From Bradyrhizobium sp. MOS003 (GTDB taxonomy: Bacteria; Pseudomonadota; Alphaproteobacteria; Rhizobiales; Xanthobacteraceae), in NCBI RefSeq assembly GCF_003020125.1, contig NZ_PYFW01000004.1:496001-560000 (forward strand): DNA of 64,000 nt, given 5' to 3'. Positions within the stretch are counted from its first letter, which is position 1; each line of letters opens with the position of its first letter. A program made the translations under genes and the position numbers. Positions 9,537 to 18,167 of this stretch are shown here, piece by piece. The notes under the pieces are model-generated. The model did no database searches. It was not told the DNA's origin and worked only from the letters and a program-made list of their open reading frames with translations.

Positions 9537-9899
9537 TATGTGTTTATCCGTTCAAACTCTGGATCAGACCAGTATCAGCCCATCGGACCAAAAAACTGGC
9601 ACCCCAAACAGGCGCCAATCTCACGTCGCGAATTCACCGGCTAACGCAATACCATCAGTACCGGACTTAAGACGCCTGCCGAACAAGGATTCTCGCCGAT
9701 TCCGGAACCCCCTGCGGGATTTTTATAAAGCGCCCGCTGTGGCCAAACTAGGGCTTTTGCGGCGGGACTGGAAAACCCTTTCAGATCGAAGACCCCAGGG
9801 TCGCCCCATTGGGCGATCCCGAGGTCGTCAGTTTGACGATCCCCGGTTCGTCGTCAATTTGGCGATCCCCGGGTCGTCAATTTGATGATCCCCGGGTCG
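9537..9899. other. Intergenic region between amidase and mrcA with tandem repeat
   Basis: No credible gene. The right part (9815-9909) is a 23-base tandem repeat described separately; the rest has no clear terminator or promoter. Being between two leftward genes, it should hold any separate mrcA promoter. Confidence 0.5.
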
Positions 9900-9909
9900 T
9901 CAATTTGAC
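9815..9909. repeat. 23-base tandem repeat overlapping the amidase stop codon
   Basis: Units start at GATC: 9815-9837, 9838-9863 (three bases longer), 9864-9886 and 9887-9909, with a partial unit at 9910 and a degenerate one near 9784. The unit is roughly GATCCCCGGGTCGTCAATTTGAC. Each unit holds a palindromic TCGTCAAnTTGACGA element, so the array can form a series of small hairpins. The amidase stop (9900-9902) lies in the last unit, so the downstream units repeat its final codons and stop. Confidence 0.85.
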
Positions 9910-11195
9910 GATCCCGCCGTGGCCATCCGTTTGGTCAGGAACCCGTCGATGGCCTGCGCCATCGAGCCCACGGCACGAGACCGCCAGCCCTCCGAAACCA
10001 AATGCTCGAGGTCACCTTTATTTGAGACGTAGCCGATCTCGACCAGCACCGAGGGCACATCCGGCGCTTTCAGCACCCGAAAGCCCGCCGACTTCAGGGG
10101 ATGCTTGTGCATCCGCACCGTCGACTTCATCTCGCCCATCAGAAGGCGCGCAAAACGGTTTGAAAAGGTGCGGGTTTCCCGCTGGGTGAGGTCGATCAGG
10201 ATATCGGCGACGTCGGTCGGCTCCTCGGCGAGGTTGAAGCCGGCGATCGCATCCGCCCGGTTTTCAGCGTCCGCCAGCCGCTGCGCCTCGGCGTCGGACG
10301 CCTTGTCGGACAGCGTATAGATGGTCGCGCCCTGCGCATCGCCCTCGGCGCGAGGCAGCGCATCGGCATGAATGGAGACGAATAAGGCCGCCTTCAGATT
10401 GCGGGCGACCTTGGGCCGGTCATTGAGGGGAATGAAGGTGTCGTCGTCCCGCGTCATGACCACACGGTATTTGCCGGCCTTTTCCAGCCTGTCGCGGAGC
10501 GCCAGACCGAAGGCCAGCACAAGGTTCTTCTCGCTCTCGCCGCTCGACTGCGTGCCGTTGTCGATGCCGCCATGGCCGGGATCGATCACGACCACCGGGC
10601 GGCCGTCGGCCTTCTGCTGCGCCGTGTCCGGGGCTGCCGTCGCGGGAGCCGTTGCTGGCTGCGCTTCCGCGATCGTCGGACGCAGTTCGGGGCGGTTCTC
10701 GGGTGCGAGCGACTGCACGAAGGCGGTCCGGTCGACCTCCTCCAGCTCCAGCACGAGCCTGGCCGGCTGACCATTAGCCGCCTCCAGCACGTAGGAATTG
10801 GCGATCCGGGCCGGTCCGGTCAGGTCGAACACGATTCGCGAGCCGCCGGGCATGACGAGCCCGTAGCGGAAGGCCTTGACCAGTCCGCGCCCTGCGCCCC
10901 CTGCCCCCGCGGGCAGCTGAAAATTCACCTGCGGCACGTCAACGACGACCCGGTATGGGTCGGCGAGCGTGACGGCGCGGAAGGTGACGGTCTGATCGAG
11001 GTCGAGAATGAAGCGTGTCTGCTTGCCATCGCCGGCCAGCCGGGCGGCGGAGGCGGTTGGAAAATTCGCTACCGCAACAATGGGTTGCGGCTTGCTTTCC
11101 GCGGCACTCAGGCGCGAGGAATCAGCACACGGCAACGCTGCGGCGCACAGCAGAGCGCATCCCAGCAAAACCCGTTGATTTGTGCGGCTCGCCAC
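9900..11195 (-). CDS. amiC: N-acetylmuramoyl-L-alanine amidase with AMIN domain
   Basis: 431 residues with an N-terminal export signal (hydrophobic stretch about 8-25), an AMIN domain for envelope targeting (about 40-150), a Pro/Ala/Thr linker, and a C-terminal Amidase_3 zinc domain. Zinc-ligand and catalytic motifs visible: VVIDPGHGGIDNG, SGESEKNLVLAFG, SIHADAL and VLVEIGYVSN. It cleaves the amide bond between muramic acid and L-alanine, splitting septal peptidoglycan during division. It lies upstream of mrcA on the same strand. The last residues (GSSN) come from the first unit of a short tandem repeat, so the C-terminus may vary between strains. Confidence 0.93.
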   Translation of the reverse strand: MASRTNQRVLLGCALLCAAALPCADSSRLSAAESKPQPIVAVANFPTASAARLAGDGKQTRFILDLDQTVTFRAVTLADPYRVVVDVPQVNFQLPAGAGGAGRGLVKAFRYGLVMPGGSRIVFDLTGPARIANSYVLEAANGQPARLVLELEEVDRTAFVQSLAPENRPELRPTIAEAQPATAPATAAPDTAQQKADGRPVVVIDPGHGGIDNGTQSSGESEKNLVLAFGLALRDRLEKAGKYRVVMTRDDDTFIPLNDRPKVARNLKAALFVSIHADALPRAEGDAQGATIYTLSDKASDAEAQRLADAENRADAIAGFNLAEEPTDVADILIDLTQRETRTFSNRFARLLMGEMKSTVRMHKHPLKSAGFRVLKAPDVPSVLVEIGYVSNKGDLEHLVSEGWRSRAVGSMAQAIDGFLTKRMATAGSSN

Positions 11196-11900
11196 CGATT
11201 CCGTGCCTCCGAGCAGCCCTCTTAACGCAATAGAACCACAGGGTTAATCGATCCTTAATGACGGAAACGCGAAACTCGCTGACTGTGACCGCCATGCGAC
11301 GCTCCCTTGCACCGATGGCTCATTCCAAGTATGTACGGAATGCTGACGGCCGATATTTCCGGTTGTGTCGCATTCAGCCTCCCGGTGCAGCGCCGGAACT
11401 CTCAAGATTTGGGAATTCCAGCGTTTTTCCGTTCCCCTCTAAGACCAGCGCGGTGCGCGGCAGCGAGGTGGAGCGGGTCAAGCGCAGGTGGCGGACGGTC
11501 CTGGTGTACCACTCGCGTTTCCGGGACGGTTCTGACAGCGACGTAACCCATTACCCGGTCCCTTGATCCCAGGGGAGCGGTTCGTGACCCCAAGGCGAGC
11601 GCGCTCGCGCCATGCCTGGCCAGCAGCAACTGATTGAAGGGCGGCCTCACCGCCCAGTGTTTCATACGGGCCGACGCTTGATGCGCCAGACTGTGCCGAC
11701 CAATTCTGAAGGATCATTCGCGACGCTGCGGAGTGAAAATCCCGCGCGCCGCCTTGGTCCTGAAGCTTCCGGTTCGGCAAGGCGCGAGAGACGGCGTTTC
11801 GGCCTTCCCCTCACCCCCGAATCAGGTGGACCGTCGCGTCACCCGGCAGCGCAGCTCGCGCCCACGGTGAAAAGCGCCCGCCGCCGCCAAGAGTTAAGCC
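11196..11900 (+). promoter_or_regulatory. Long divergent region and probable rne leader
   Basis: About 700 bases without a convincing gene between the leftward amidase gene and rne. A clear GC hairpin (GGGCGG-CCTCA-CCGCCC) occurs near 11640-11656. Only a weak ribosome site (AAGAG) precedes the rne ATG. RNase E mRNAs often carry long leaders through which the enzyme controls its own level; that such control happens here is inference. Confidence 0.4.
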
Positions 11901-14900
11901 ATGCCCAACAAGATGTTGATCGATGCCACCCACCCGGAGGAGACCCGGGTCGTCGTGGTCCGCGGCAATCGCGTCGAAGAGTTTGATTTCGAGACCGCGC
12001 AACGCAAGCAACTGCGCGGGAATATCTACCTCGCCAAGGTCACAAGGGTCGAACCCTCGCTCCAGGCCGCCTTCGTCGAATATGGCGGCAACCGCCACGG
12101 CTTCCTCGCCTTCAGCGAAATCCATCCAGACTATTATCAGATCCCGGTCGCAGACCGGCAGGCGCTGATCGAGGCCGAGGAACAGGCCCATCGCGAGGCC
12201 GAGGAAGAGAGCGAGAACCGCTCCCACGGCCGCCGCCGCTCGCGCCACCGCAACTCCCGCCGACGCAGTCATGGCGAACGCGTCCGCAGCGACGTCGTTG
12301 AAGGCACCGATGCCACGGCGGCCCAGCCGGTCGAGGGCGAGGCCCTGCTCGCCGAAGGCGCGTCGCACGAAGGCGAGCATCTGCACGCCGATGCGGAGCA
12401 TCAGGGCGAGCACGATCATCACGACCACGAACATGGCGATCATGATCACCACGATCATGACCACGAAGAACACGCGCACGACCATCATCATGCCCATGGC
12501 GACGATCACGCGCATGATCATGACCATGTTCACGATCATCACGAGCATCATCATGCCGATGAGACCCCCGCGCCGGTCGCGGCCGTCGGCGCCGAGCCCG
12601 TGGTTGCTGCCGAACCGCAGGAGGCCCGGACCTTCGAGGCTCACGCCTCCGATTCCCACGAAACGCACGCCGAGGATCTCGCCGAGGCCGTGACCGCTTC
12701 AACTGAGCCGGCCGACGCCGTCTACGGCGAGGCCCCGCATGCCGAGGCTTTGGAAACGACCGGCGAAGACGATGAGGATGAGGATGAGGACGAGGACGAC
12801 GAGGAAGCCGAAGAGGAAGTCGTTGAATCCGTCGGCGGCGACGACGTGCTGGAGGAAGTGCCGGAGCGCACCTTCCGCCCCCGCCGCCAGTACAAGATCC
12901 AGGAAGTCATCAAGCGCCGCCAGGTGATGCTGGTGCAGGTTGTCAAGGAAGAGCGCGGCAACAAGGGCGCAGCGCTGACCACCTACCTCTCGCTCGCCGG
13001 CCGCTATGCCGTATTGATGCCGAACACCGCCCGCGGCGGCGGCATCAGCCGCAAGATCACCAGCGCCCAGGACCGCTCGCGCCTGAAGGAAGTGGTGCAG
13101 GATCTGGACGTGCCGGAAGGCATGGGCATCATCCTGCGCACCGCCGGCGCCGCCCGCACCAAGCCCGAGATCAAGCGCGACTTCGAATATCTGATCCGGA
13201 TGTGGGAGACGGTGCGCGACCTGACGCTGAAGTCGCAGGCCCCGACCCTCGTCTACGAGGAAGGCTCGCTGATCAAGCGCTCGCTGCGCGACCTCTACAA
13301 CAAGGAGATCGACGAGATCTCGGTTGCCGGTGAAGCCGGCTACCGCGAAGCCCGCGACTTCATGAAGATGCTGATGCCCGCCAATGTCAGCGCGGTGAAG
13401 CAGTATCGCGACGGCCAGCCGCTGTTCTCGCGGATGGGCGTCGAAAGCCAGCTCGACGCGATGTTCTCGCCGACTGTGCAGCTGCGCTCCGGCGGCTACA
13501 TCGTGATCAACCAGACCGAGGCGCTGGTCTCGATCGACGTCAACTCCGGCCGCTCGACCCGCGAGCACCATATCGAGGACACCGCGCTCAAGACCAATCT
13601 GGAAGCGTCCGAAGAGGTCGCCCGCCAGCTTCGTCTGCGCGACCTCGCCGGCCTGATCGTCATCGATTTCATCGACATGGACGAGAAGCGCAACAACCGT
13701 GCTGTCGAGCGCAAGCTGTCGGATTGCCTGCGGCAGGACCGCGCGCGCATCCAGGTCGGCCGCATCTCGCATTTCGGCCTGCTCGAGATGTCGCGCCAGC
13801 GCATCCGCGCCAGCGTGCTCGAGAGCTCGACCGATCCGTGCCCGCATTGCGGCGGCACCGGCCATGTCCGTTCGGTGTCTTCGGTGGCGCTGCAGCTGCT
13901 GCGCGGCCTCGAAGAGATCCTGATGAAGGGCGCGACCCACAATCTGGTGGTCCGCACCCGCACCGACGTCGCGCTCTATGTGCTGAACCACAAGCGCGGC
14001 CATCTGCGCGATCTCGAGAACGGCTTCAAGGTGACGCTGTCGGTCATCGCCGACGCAAGCGTCAGCGGACCGCAGGCCTATCTCATCGACCGCGGCGAGC
14101 AGGTCCACACGCTGGAAGCCGCCAAGGCTTTGCTGGTGGCGCAGGCGGCCGCAAGCCCGCCCCCGCTGGCGGAAGAAGCCTTCGACGACGAGGACGGCTT
14201 CGACATCGAGACCGAATCCGAAGTCGAGACCGAGGAGACCGAAGGTCTCACCGAGGAGCAGGCCGCGGGCGAGGCAGGTTCCGAACAGGACGGCCAGCGC
14301 CGTGGCAAGCGGCGGCGCCGCCGGCGCGGCCGTGGTGGCCAGCGCGACGGCGAGTTGCGTGAGGATAGCCCTGCCACCCTTCCCGAGCCGGCTGTCGCGG
14401 CCGGCGAAGGCGAAGAGGATGCCGAATCCGAGCAGGATGGCGAAGAGGGCGAGGAGCAGGCGGCCCGCGGCGAGCAGCAGGGCAGCGCTGACCGCCGCCG
14501 CCGACGCGGTCGCCGGGGCGGACGCCGTCGGCGTGGTAGTGGCGAGGAGGGTCTCGCAGGCTCCATCAGCGACGAACTCGGTACCAGTCAGCCGCCGGAA
14601 GCGTCCGACGCAGTCGCCGATTTCGACGGCTTCGGCAGCGAGGCTGCGCCCTCGATCGCCCAAGCCGAGCACACCGCCGAGCCTGAGGTCTCACAGCCTG
14701 AGCCGCGCGCCGAGGTTCAGACCGAGGTGGCACCGGCCCAGCCGGAGCCCGTTGCCGCAGAAGAGGAGCCCGCCGACGACAAGGCCGCGCGGCGCCGCTC
14801 CACGGTCCGGGAAAAGGTGAGCTTCATGTCGAGCAGCCCGAGCGAGCCGGCAGCCCCGGTTGCGCAGGCGCCTGAGCCGGCCACTCCGCCGGCAGCTGAG

Positions 14901-14984
14901 CCCGCGCCGGAACCGGCAGGCGAAACGCCGGCCGCGCCACGCCGCGCCGGCTGGTGGTCGCGCCGCTTCGGCGGCGGCGAATAA
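11901..14984 (+). CDS. rne: Ribonuclease E/G with histidine-rich insertion
   Basis: 1027 residues. The S1 RNA-binding region (about 36-85, GNIYLAKVTRVEPSLQAAF) is interrupted after SEIHPDYYQIP by a long charged insertion holding an Arg-rich patch (110-127) and a His/Asp tract (about 156-219), then an acidic run. The catalytic part follows, with SIDVNSGRS (metal-binding Asp about 546), VIDFIDMDE and the zinc-link CPHCGGTGH (about 647). The C-terminal third is disordered, with Arg-rich blocks (RRGKRRRRRRGRGG) that probably bind RNA and degradosome partners. It initiates mRNA decay and rRNA/tRNA processing. It is followed by a strong terminator. Confidence 0.96.
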   Translation: MPNKMLIDATHPEETRVVVVRGNRVEEFDFETAQRKQLRGNIYLAKVTRVEPSLQAAFVEYGGNRHGFLAFSEIHPDYYQIPVADRQALIEAEEQAHREAEEESENRSHGRRRSRHRNSRRRSHGERVRSDVVEGTDATAAQPVEGEALLAEGASHEGEHLHADAEHQGEHDHHDHEHGDHDHHDHDHEEHAHDHHHAHGDDHAHDHDHVHDHHEHHHADETPAPVAAVGAEPVVAAEPQEARTFEAHASDSHETHAEDLAEAVTASTEPADAVYGEAPHAEALETTGEDDEDEDEDEDDEEAEEEVVESVGGDDVLEEVPERTFRPRRQYKIQEVIKRRQVMLVQVVKEERGNKGAALTTYLSLAGRYAVLMPNTARGGGISRKITSAQDRSRLKEVVQDLDVPEGMGIILRTAGAARTKPEIKRDFEYLIRMWETVRDLTLKSQAPTLVYEEGSLIKRSLRDLYNKEIDEISVAGEAGYREARDFMKMLMPANVSAVKQYRDGQPLFSRMGVESQLDAMFSPTVQLRSGGYIVINQTEALVSIDVNSGRSTREHHIEDTALKTNLEASEEVARQLRLRDLAGLIVIDFIDMDEKRNNRAVERKLSDCLRQDRARIQVGRISHFGLLEMSRQRIRASVLESSTDPCPHCGGTGHVRSVSSVALQLLRGLEEILMKGATHNLVVRTRTDVALYVLNHKRGHLRDLENGFKVTLSVIADASVSGPQAYLIDRGEQVHTLEAAKALLVAQAAASPPPLAEEAFDDEDGFDIETESEVETEETEGLTEEQAAGEAGSEQDGQRRGKRRRRRRGRGGQRDGELREDSPATLPEPAVAAGEGEEDAESEQDGEEGEEQAARGEQQGSADRRRRRGRRGGRRRRGSGEEGLAGSISDELGTSQPPEASDAVADFDGFGSEAAPSIAQAEHTAEPEVSQPEPRAEVQTEVAPAQPEPVAAEEEPADDKAARRRSTVREKVSFMSSSPSEPAAPVAQAPEPATPPAAEPAPEPAGETPAAPRRAGWWSRRFGGGE

Positions 14985-15001
14985 AACCGAACACTCAAGA
15001 G

Positions 15002-15031
15002 AAAACGCCCGGGTCAAGCCGGGCGTTTTTT
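15002..15031 (+). terminator. Rho-independent terminator after rne
   Basis: Nine-base stem AACGCCCGG / CCGGGCGTT with a six-base loop, followed by a T-run. Confidence 0.9.
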
Positions 15032-15052
15032 GATTTGGCGAGGTCAGTTTCA

Positions 15053-16285
15053 ATGCAAAGCGCAATCGTTCTCGGCGGCGGCATGATCGGCGTGAGCGCG
15101 GCGCTGCACCTCCAGCAGCGCGGCTGGACCGTCACGCTCGTCGACCGCAGGGAGCCGGGCCGCGAGACCAGCTACGGCAACGCCGGGATGATCCAGGCCG
15201 AAGCGGTCCGCCCCTATCCGATGCCGCGCGACCTTGCCTCGCTCCTGAAGATCGCGACCGGCCGCACCAACGACGTGCGCTACAGCCTGTCGTCGCTTCA
15301 TCTCCATATCGAGCCCCTGCTCCGTTACTGGTGGCATTCGGCGCCGAAGCGCCATCGCGAGGCTATCGAGGCATGGGCGCGGCTGATCGCCTACGCGACG
15401 AGCGAGCACGACATCCTCATTCGCGAAGCCCATGCCGACAATCTCATCCGCCGCGCCGGCTATCGCGCGCTGTATCGTGATGCTGCCGCCCTTGAGCATT
15501 CGATCAGGGACGCCGAACAAGACCAGCGCGAGTTCGGCGTGAATTTTCGCGTGCTCTCGGGCAGCGAGCTTGCCAAGGCAGAGCCGGTCCTGCGCGACGA
15601 TCTCCCCGGCGCGATCCATTGGCTCGACACCTGGACGGTGTCCGATCCCGGCGCGCTGGTCACGGCCTATGCCGAGCTGTTCGAGCGCCGCGGCGGCACC
15701 ATCGTGCTCGGCGATGCACAGTCGCTGCGGCAGACCGCGACCGGCTGGTCGGTCGATACCGACCAGGGGCGCCTTGACGCCGCCCACGCCGTCGTGACCC
15801 TCGGGCCGTGGTCGCCCGATCTCCTCCACAAATTCGGCTACCGCATCCCCCTGGTGCGCAAGCGCGGCTACCACATGCACTACAGCGGCGGCGCTTCGCT
15901 CGACCTGCCGCTGATCGACAAGTCCGGCGGCTATGCCATGGGGCCGATGGCCAAGGGCATTCGCATCACCACGGGAGCCGAGCTGACGAGCCCTGAGGCT
16001 CTCGCGACGCCCGTGCAGCTCGCCAGCGCGGAAAGCTCCGCACGCGAGCTGATCGACCTCGGCAAGCGCGTCGAGCCGGATCCGTGGTTCGGCACCCGCC
16101 CCTGCACGCCCGACATGCTGCCGGTGCTCGGGCAAGCGCCGCGTCATCCGGGCCTCTGGATGAATTTCGGCCACGGCCACCAGGGCTTCACCCTCGGACC
16201 GGCGACGGGGCGCCTGCTCGCGGACATGATGAGCGGCGAGACGCCTGCGATCGATCCGACGCCGTACAGGCCGGGGCGGTTCTAG
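15053..16285 (+). CDS. FAD-dependent oxidoreductase, D-amino-acid dehydrogenase (DadA) type
   Basis: 410 residues from ATG 15053 (GAGG ahead). It starts MQSAIVLGGGMIGVSAALHL, the ADP-binding GxGxxG fold of the DAO family, with the acidic end of the second strand in VTLVDRREPGRETSYGNAG. The C-terminus has GTRPCTPDMLPVLGQAP and FGHGHQGFTLGPATG, typical of FAD-binding DadA/glycine oxidase relatives. Likely reaction: oxidative deamination of a D-amino or imino acid with electrons passed to the respiratory chain. Substrate not determined. It stands alone after the rne terminator, with the regulator gene ahead convergent to it. Confidence 0.88.
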   Translation: MQSAIVLGGGMIGVSAALHLQQRGWTVTLVDRREPGRETSYGNAGMIQAEAVRPYPMPRDLASLLKIATGRTNDVRYSLSSLHLHIEPLLRYWWHSAPKRHREAIEAWARLIAYATSEHDILIREAHADNLIRRAGYRALYRDAAALEHSIRDAEQDQREFGVNFRVLSGSELAKAEPVLRDDLPGAIHWLDTWTVSDPGALVTAYAELFERRGGTIVLGDAQSLRQTATGWSVDTDQGRLDAAHAVVTLGPWSPDLLHKFGYRIPLVRKRGYHMHYSGGASLDLPLIDKSGGYAMGPMAKGIRITTGAELTSPEALATPVQLASAESSARELIDLGKRVEPDPWFGTRPCTPDMLPVLGQAPRHPGLWMNFGHGHQGFTLGPATGRLLADMMSGETPAIDPTPYRPGRF

Positions 16286-16312
16286 GCCCTTCGGGCAAGC
16301 TGCCTGCTTCCG

Positions 16313-17149
16313 TCAACCTGTTCGCCCGGCGAGCAGCTTTCTGATGCGCTCGGCGTCTTCGGACGTCGCCGGGTTGTAGACGATCATGCTGAGATCGGAG
16401 CGGCCCTCGACGTTGAAGCTCGAAAATTCGAACGACATCATGCCGTGAACCGGGTGGCGCAGCCGCTTGGTGCCGTCGCCGTGATGGCGCACGTCGTTGT
16501 CGCGCCAGAGCGCGGCGAATTCCGGACTGGTGCGGCACAGCTCATCGACGAAATCGGCGACATGCGAGACCGCGCCCGCGCGCGCGGCATCCGCCCGGAA
16601 CGCGGCCACGACGAAGCGGGCCACGCTGTCCCAATCATATTGCGCGGCGCGCACGCGCGGATCGCAGAAGATGAAGCGCAGGATATTGCGCTGTCCCGGC
16701 GGGATCGCGCCGTAGTCCGTCAGCACGGCGGTTGCGGCACGATTCCAGGCGACGACGTCCCAGGTCGCGGTCCGCACCAGCGCCGGGCTGAATGCGAGCG
16801 CGTCGAGCACGCGCTGCAGCCGCGGGGAAACGCCTTCGCTGGCCTGGTAACGCACCTCGGGCGGGCGGCCGAGGCCGATCAGGAACAAATGCTCGCGCTC
16901 AACATCGGTCAGCATCAACGCGCGGGCGATGCGGTCGAGCACATCGGCCGACGGCGCTCCGCCCCGGCCCTGCTCCAGCCACGTGTACCAGGTCGGACTG
17001 ATGTTGGCGCGCTGCGCCACTTCCTCGCGACGCAAGCCGGGCGTGCGCCTGCGACTGCCGGCAAGGCCGAACGCGGCGGCATCGAGCCTGGTGCGGCGAT
17101 CCCGGAGATAGGCCCCGAGCAGGTTCTCGGCGGCGGCGGTCTCGCTCAT
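16313..17149 (-). CDS. XRE-family regulator with MmyB-like ligand-binding domain
   Basis: 278 residues. The N-terminal helix-turn-helix (about 8-75) includes RTPGLRREEVAQRANIS and TWYTWLEQGRG, the signature of the MmyB group. The C-terminal two-thirds is the MmyB ligand-binding domain (WDVVAWNRAATAVL, then DFVDELCRTSPEFAALWRDN). Members of this group often control a divergently transcribed oxidoreductase gene and bind small lipophilic ligands. Here the next gene rightward is indeed an SDR read in the opposite direction, 105 bases away, and is the probable target (inference). Confidence 0.9.
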   Translation of the reverse strand: MSETAAAENLLGAYLRDRRTRLDAAAFGLAGSRRRTPGLRREEVAQRANISPTWYTWLEQGRGGAPSADVLDRIARALMLTDVEREHLFLIGLGRPPEVRYQASEGVSPRLQRVLDALAFSPALVRTATWDVVAWNRAATAVLTDYGAIPPGQRNILRFIFCDPRVRAAQYDWDSVARFVVAAFRADAARAGAVSHVADFVDELCRTSPEFAALWRDNDVRHHGDGTKRLRHPVHGMMSFEFSSFNVEGRSDLSMIVYNPATSEDAERIRKLLAGRTG

Positions 17150-17254
17150 GCTGTTAGCTATTATACCCTGATAAGGTCACTACTTTACCAGGATATTTGT
17201 AACGCGGATGGTCGTCTCCACCAACCCCTACCTGCCAATTCCTGGAGATTGCTC

Positions 17255-18139
17255 ATGCGTGTCTTCGTCACCGGCGCCACCGGCTTCGTCGGCTCCGCCG
17301 TCGTTGCCGACCTGATCGCCGCCGGGCACCGCGTCGCCGGCCTCGCCCGGACCGATGCCGGTGCCGCCGCCCTCACGGTGATGGGCGCGGAGGTCCATCA
17401 CGGCTCGCTGGAGGATCACGCCTCCTTGCGCAGCGGCGCGGCCGCCTCCGACGGCGTGCTTCACCTCGTATTCAACCACGACTTCTCGAAATTCGCCGAG
17501 AATTGCGAACTCGACCGCCGTGCGATCCTCGCGCTGGGCGACGAGCTGAAAGGCTCCGAGCGTCCGCTGATCGTCACCTCGGGCGTCGCGCTGCTCGCGC
17601 CCGGACGGCTCGCGACCGAGGACGATGCGGCGGCACGCCACTTTCCGCGCGTGTCGGAAGCGACCGCCGAAGAGCTCGCCGACCGCGGCATCCGCGCCGG
17701 CATCGTGCGGCTGCCGCCCACGACCCATGGCGAGGGCGACCACGGCTTCGTCCCGCGCCTGATTGCGATTGCCCGGGGGAAAGGAGCTGCAGCCTATATC
17801 GGCGACGGCATGAACCGCTGGCCGGCCGCCCATCGCCTCGATGCCGCGCGGGTCTATCGCCTCGCGCTCGAGCAAGGCGCATCCGCTCGCCGCTATCACG
17901 CCATCGCCGAGGAAGGCGTGCCGTTCAAGGTGATCGCGGAGGTGATCGGCAAGAGGCTTGGCGTGCCCGTGGTCGCGAAATCTCCCGACGAGGCCGAATC
18001 TCATTTCGGCTGGTTGGCGCGGTTTGCGGCCGTCGACGTTCCGACCTCGAGCGCGAAGACGCGGGCTGCGCTCGGCTGGGCGCCCAAGGAAAAAGGGCTG
18101 ATCGAGGATCTCGACCAGCCCCATTACTTCGAGGTCTGA
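17255..18139 (+). CDS. NAD(P)-dependent SDR/epimerase-type oxidoreductase
   Basis: 294 residues from ATG 17255 (GGAG at about 17244). It opens MRVFVTGATGFVGSAVVADL, the extended-SDR NAD(P)-binding motif TGxxGxxG, and later has VTSGVALLAPG and NRWPAAHRLDAARVYRLAL. The usual YxxxK catalytic pair is not obvious, which is common in the atypical epimerase-like subgroup. The physiological substrate is unknown. It is divergent from the MmyB-type regulator that probably represses it. Confidence 0.88.
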   Translation: MRVFVTGATGFVGSAVVADLIAAGHRVAGLARTDAGAAALTVMGAEVHHGSLEDHASLRSGAAASDGVLHLVFNHDFSKFAENCELDRRAILALGDELKGSERPLIVTSGVALLAPGRLATEDDAAARHFPRVSEATAEELADRGIRAGIVRLPPTTHGEGDHGFVPRLIAIARGKGAAAYIGDGMNRWPAAHRLDAARVYRLALEQGASARRYHAIAEEGVPFKVIAEVIGKRLGVPVVAKSPDEAESHFGWLARFAAVDVPTSSAKTRAALGWAPKEKGLIEDLDQPHYFEV

Positions 18140-18167
18140 CAACGCGGCTCGCGTTGTCAGATCCAGA

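Noticed and set aside
7332..9644. Long open frame of about 770 codons on the plus strand opposite mrcA
   Set aside because: It is the antisense of a clear PBP1A gene; the translation is His/Arg/Gly-rich without family features, a result of high G+C codon use.
9815..9909. CRISPR-like array
   Set aside because: Units are contiguous, with no spacers and no cas genes.
12699..14672. Long minus-strand frame opposite rne
   Set aside because: Antisense of a catalytic domain with all RNase E motifs; no independent support.
16445..17254. Upstream extension of the SDR gene
   Set aside because: The frame is open by chance across the regulator gene; the Rossmann motif and a ribosome site fix the start at 17255.
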